NCBI RefSeq assembly: GCF_001544755.2
Contig: NZ_FCOF02000038.1
Coordinates: 1 to 62,263, forward strand
DNA from: Caballeronia catudaia
GTDB taxonomy: Bacteria > Pseudomonadota > Gammaproteobacteria > Burkholderiales > Burkholderiaceae
Direction: 5' to 3'
DNA: 62,263 bases
Shown: piece by piece, positions 60,800 through 62,263 of the stretch
Position numbering within the stretch: the first letter of the stretch is position 1
Layout of the letters: every line of letters begins with the position of its first letter
The notes under the pieces: model-generated
What the model was told of the DNA's origin: nothing
Databases searched by the model: none
The model's input: the letters and a program-made list of their open reading frames with translations, nothing else
Made by a program: the position numbers and the translations under genes

Positions 60800-62014
60800 T
60801 CAGTGGAAATGAGGCTGCGCTGGCTCCGCATCTTCAGGCATCTCGGCGTGGACGATCTCGCCGAGCGGGTCGGCGTAAAGCGGCACGCCGCAGTCGTCGC
60901 AGAACTCTGGCTCGAAGCGCCCGGCGTGACGGCGCACATCGGACACGCCTGCTTTCTTCAGCAATTCGACGATCTCCTCCACCGGGCCGTCGGCCCCTTC
61001 GAGATCGACGGCGTCATCCTCGATCCCCAGCTCTCCGTTTTCGCGTCCATAGAGCGGCCACACGACGCCGTAGATCACGTCGTTGCTGCCACGCCGCGTG
61101 AAGCCAATCCGGTATTCGTCGATGCGTCGTTCGCCGAATCCCGCGATGACTGCGCGCAGATCCTGCGGCGCAGTGCCGAGCGTGTCGAACAGATATCGCA
61201 CGGCGGTGCGGACGGTGTGCGGACGGACCTGCTCGTCAGCGTCGCGGCAGGCCGAATAGTAGGCGTCGGGAAGCAGGCACTCGAACTCGCAACCTGGCAG
61301 GATGGCGGCGAAGCTCGGCCCGCCTTGCGCGGTCCACTGTTCCAGACATTGACCTCGTTCGACGCGGCTACCGTTCTCGTCTTCCTGCCAGCGGAACAAC
61401 GCCGCGCCGGCCGGCACGACGGCCAGGGCCAGCAGGAATCGCGGGTCGGCCAGAATCGGCGAGGTTTCCGGAAGATCGGACAGGTTCAGGCGCGCGGCGC
61501 TGCCGCTCAAGACGGTTTGCAGCAACTGTTGGGCGAGGCGCGCCGTATCCACGTGGTGCCGCGGCAACTGGTCGATGCTGTAGAGATAAGGCGCGACGGT
61601 CACGCGCGCGCCCGCGGCCAGGACGTGCGCCTGCATCTGCGTGCGCAGCGCATCGGCGGCGTCGCCTTTGAGCGTGCCCGAAGGGATCGCATAGCGCGTC
61701 CACGCGAGCACCGGCGCCGCGATGAGCAACGCTTCGTGAGGTGCACCGTCGATGTCGATTCGGAACGACTCGCTGTGCGTCTCGGCCATGTCGGCGAGCG
61801 CCCCGTAAGCATCGGGATGATTCTGCTGCAGATGGTCAAGCGCAGCGTCGAGCGTCGTCTGATTTCCGTTGCGCACCAGTTTGGCGATGAGCGTGTCGAG
61901 GCGGGCTTCCCAGAAGCGGTCCTCGACACGGCTGCCGGACGCAAAGAGCGCGAGAGAGAGGCTGACGAGCTTGTCGGCATCCGGGGGAATACGTTTGGCG
62001 ATTCGCGAGCGCAT
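60800..62014 (-). CDS. DUF2863 family protein
   Basis: 404 residues. I recognise it as the DUF2863 family of Burkholderiales, function unknown. Visible are an N-terminal helical part (MRSRIAKRIPPDADKLVSLSLALFASGSRVEDRFWEARLD), a middle with LIAAPVLAWTRYAIPSGTLKG, and ILPGCEFECLLPDAYYSACRDADEQVRPHTVRTAVRYL. The C-terminus carries FCDDCGVPLYADPLGEIVHAEMP, a short Cys-x2-Cys pair that might bind a metal, and ends in HFH. No signal peptide, so cytoplasmic. It is a single gene. Confidence 0.8.
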   Translation of the reverse strand: MRSRIAKRIPPDADKLVSLSLALFASGSRVEDRFWEARLDTLIAKLVRNGNQTTLDAALDHLQQNHPDAYGALADMAETHSESFRIDIDGAPHEALLIAAPVLAWTRYAIPSGTLKGDAADALRTQMQAHVLAAGARVTVAPYLYSIDQLPRHHVDTARLAQQLLQTVLSGSAARLNLSDLPETSPILADPRFLLALAVVPAGAALFRWQEDENGSRVERGQCLEQWTAQGGPSFAAILPGCEFECLLPDAYYSACRDADEQVRPHTVRTAVRYLFDTLGTAPQDLRAVIAGFGERRIDEYRIGFTRRGSNDVIYGVVWPLYGRENGELGIEDDAVDLEGADGPVEEIVELLKKAGVSDVRRHAGRFEPEFCDDCGVPLYADPLGEIVHAEMPEDAEPAQPHFH

Positions 62015-62167
62015 ATCAATTCGAGAGTAAGTTGGTGCGGTGAACCTTTAATTGTAGTCGCTCCGAACATGCTTTTATCGTGTGGCGCTGCAGCACGCCG
62101 TCCTGTCCCGCAAGATGCCGTTCGCGAATTGATTTCCTGCGCCTCTTGCGGAGCGGGTATTCACTTA

Positions 62168-62263
62168 CTAGAATTCCGTTCCTTCGCGCGCTTCGATGAA
62201 CGCGAAGGAAGCGGGAGAGAGGAATCGGTGGTGTGCCTGGAGTCTGTTGTAGTAGCTTTCAGG
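62168..62263 (-). CDS. C-terminal fragment of an IS transposase (runs off the window)
   Basis: The last 96 bases, read on the minus strand, encode PESYYNRLQAHHRFLSPASF and end at TAG (62168-62170). YYNR..H...LSP.SF is the typical C-terminal end of DDE integrase-core transposases of the IS3 family (YNR.R.H..L.YLSP..FE). The start lies beyond the right edge, so whether the gene is intact is unknown. The inverted repeat CCTTCGCG (62181-62188) / CGCGAAGG (62201-62208) lies within this segment. Confidence 0.6.
   Translation of the reverse strand, partial: PESYYNRLQAHHRFLSPASFAFIEAREGTEF

Overview
The window looks like a chromosomal stretch from a Burkholderia-group betaproteobacterium (Burkholderia, Paraburkholderia or Caballeronia). 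The basis is the high GC content, strong GC3 codon use, the tpiA-secG-tRNA-Leu-nuoA-N gene order, and several families I associate with that group (DUF2863, DUF2818, DUF1178, M14 carboxypeptidase). No species can be named from sequence reading alone. Nearly all of it is intact, densely packed core or metabolic gene content. The two ends carry traces of mobile DNA.

Layout. (1) 1-2.2 kb: two decayed P4-type tyrosine integrase genes around about 600 bases of degenerate sequence. (2) 2.4-3.8 kb: a small outer-membrane beta-barrel protein converging on an M48 metalloprotease lipoprotein. (3) 3.9-10.8 kb, minus strand: a full biotin-independent malonate decarboxylase operon headed by a GntR/FCD regulator (gntR-mdcABCDEGH), most genes overlapping by ATGA. 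(4) 11-12.1 kb: two tandem paralogous exported proteins, Pro/Tyr-rich with His-rich tails, each followed by a terminator. (5) 12.1-18.8 kb: fabI, and divergently a four-gene Yej-type peptide ABC importer. (6) 19-23.6 kb: an NlpC/P60 hydrolase, leuA preceded by a probable Leu-codon leader peptide, a BamE/SmpA-like lipoprotein and a LivK-type binding protein. (7) 23.7-29.3 kb: rpsO, pnp, a quinone oxidoreductase, tpiA, secG and tRNA-Leu(GAG). (8) 29.5-44.8 kb: the complete 14-gene complex I operon nuoA-N, ending in an overlapping DUF2818 gene. (9) 44.9-46.1 kb: a NUDIX hydrolase and DUF1178. (10) 46.2-55.6 kb: acyl-CoA catabolism genes, as a plus-strand ACAD-ACAD-MaoC set meeting a minus-strand run of aminotransferase, hydroxyacyl-CoA dehydrogenase, crotonase, histidine phosphatase, APH-like kinase and ACAD. 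(11) 55.7-62 kb: a PIN protein, yaaA, an M14 carboxypeptidase, a Lys/Ser-tailed exported protein, a CbiM-like membrane protein, a LuxR-type regulator and DUF2863. (12) The right edge cuts into the C-terminus of an IS-type transposase.

The most interesting item is upstream of leuA. A consensus-like sigma70 promoter (TTGCAC, 17 bases, TATAGT) is placed so that transcription should begin at or next to an ATG opening a 28-codon ORF. That ORF holds five CTA leucine codons near its end, followed by a C/U-rich stretch. This looks like a leaderless leucine attenuator, possibly Rho-dependent since no intrinsic terminator is visible. Second is the kinase-ACAD gene pair with a phosphatase, crotonase and hydroxyacyl-CoA dehydrogenase. 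It resembles the LvaA/LvaC and ACAD10/ACAD11 logic for breaking down 4-hydroxy acids through phosphorylated CoA esters.

Starts were chosen by family length, translational coupling and Shine-Dalgarno spacing. No database search was possible, so functional names rest on motif and family recognition.
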